Assembly: GCF_000170755.1 (NCBI RefSeq)
Contig: NZ_ABCK01000034.1
Coordinates: 1-53,228 of the forward strand
Length of the DNA stretch: 53,228 nucleotides
Reading direction: 5' to 3'
From: Lentisphaera araneosa HTCC2155
Lineage (GTDB): Bacteria > Verrucomicrobiota > Lentisphaeria > Lentisphaerales > Lentisphaeraceae
Shown here: piece by piece, positions 52,866 through 53,228 of the stretch
Layout: every line of letters begins with the position of its first letter
Position numbering within the stretch: position 1 is the stretch's first letter
Notes under the pieces: model-generated
Told to the model about the DNA's origin: nothing
Database searches by the model: none
Seen by the model: the letters and a program-made list of their open reading frames with translations, nothing else
Translations under genes and position numbers: made by a program

Positions 52866-53228
52866 TTTTTCCTTAGAAGCCATTGGTTATATCAAAAGCG
52901 ATCTTAAAGAAAAGTTTGGCACCCCACGTCAACCTGGACTGTGTCCTTCTGTGCTGAGCAGCATCATTTTAGAAAACTCTGCCTTTAACCGCGAAGCGAT
53001 TACTGGACTCGAAAACTGTTCTCATCTTTGGATCCTAGCGTGGTTCCATAAAAATAAAGATATGAAAGCCCGCTCACTCGTTCGTCCTCCCCGTTTGGGT
53101 GGTAACACAAAAGTCGGTGTTTTTTCTACGCGCTCCCCCTATCGCCCCAACCCTATAAGTATCTCCGCTTGCTCCCTGAAAGAGATCCTCATTAAAAAGA
53201 ATAAGATCATTATTCAAATCACCGGCTG
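52822..53228 (+). CDS. trmO: tRNA m6t6A37 methyltransferase TrmO, 5' part
   Basis: The frame from ATG 52822 is open to the window edge (135 codons). A short acidic leader is followed by E-A-I-G-Y-I-K-S, F-G-T-P-R-Q-P-G-L, L-W-I-L-A-W-F-H and the family signature V-F-S-T-R-S-P-Y-R-P-N-P-I. TrmO (YaeB/TsaA) methylates N6 of t6A37 in some tRNAs, acting after the t6A pathway that sua5 starts. The C-terminal part is outside the window. Confidence 0.92.
   Translation, partial: MSQDTSSTPSPEENNFSLEAIGYIKSDLKEKFGTPRQPGLCPSVLSSIILENSAFNREAITGLENCSHLWILAWFHKNKDMKARSLVRPPRLGGNTKVGVFSTRSPYRPNPISISACSLKEILIKKNKIIIQITG

Noticed and set aside
1..53228. tRNA, rRNA or tmRNA genes
   Set aside because: No cloverleaf, CCA-ended or rRNA-like segment was recognised on either strand by eye; a covariance search was not possible.

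Overview
The window looks like a chromosomal segment of a moderately AT-rich Gram-negative bacterium of the PVC superphylum, most plausibly a Lentisphaera-like member. The clues are FTLIE prepilin-like proteins with a C-terminal His/Asp-Gly motif, a zinc-ribbon Ser/Thr kinase, a MoxR/Bat operon and the general gene content. The phylum is inferred from these families and was not tested.

Layout. (1) 1-3.3 kb, + strand: two prepilin-like proteins, a frameshifted GT2-GtrA polyprenyl-phosphate glycosyltransferase and a GT-C membrane glycosyltransferase. (2) 3.35-24.85 kb, all on the - strand: one long surface-glycan operon. Read in transcription order it holds a winged-helix regulator, a GxxExxY gene inside an inverted-repeat element, an ABC exporter, CDP-3,6-dideoxyhexose genes (rfbF, rfbG, rfbH), acetaldehyde dehydrogenase plus hydroxy-oxovalerate aldolase, an SDR, a ThDP (TPP) enzyme, a second SDR, an FkbM methyltransferase, glycosyltransferases, a UDP-L-sugar (QuiNAc-type) module and more glycosyltransferases. 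(3) 23.5-37.4 kb: an accessory island. Isolated toxin-antitoxin or defence-like genes (AAA_14/DUF4143 ATPase, HipA + XRE, two nucleotidyltransferase modules) and nested insertion sequences sit among very dense non-coding repeats. (4) 36.4-53.2 kb: housekeeping genes, namely a His-rich lipoprotein, Sua5-purE-purK, a molybdenum-cofactor operon (mobBA-moaD-moaE-moaC), a Ser/Thr kinase, a seven-part MoxR/Bat operon compressed by fusions, a Trm11-like methyltransferase and trmO, which runs off the end.

Two things stand out. First, the glycan operon appears to encode a complete carbon-branching route. Acetyl-CoA would be reduced to acetaldehyde and joined to pyruvate to give 4-hydroxy-2-oxopentanoate. 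A YerE-like ThDP enzyme would then decarboxylate this and add it to C4 of a CDP-4-keto-3,6-dideoxyhexose. After reduction this predicts a 4-C-(1,3-dihydroxybutyl) ten-carbon sugar of the erwiniose type. Second, the island has a repeat grammar. Five families of interspersed repeats are each built from about three copies of a short word at roughly 10-nt spacing. They occur in a fixed polarity, and the last word (CACTAAT) immediately precedes each of seven arrays of a 20-bp palindromic unit. Three of these arrays end exactly at the stop codon of a leftward gene. The GxxExxY gene lies between long inverted arms, and the same arms bound two adjacent gene-less 118-bp copies, as in an autonomous/non-autonomous element pair.

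No rRNA, tRNA or CRISPR was seen. All family calls come from reading the translated sequence; no database search was run.
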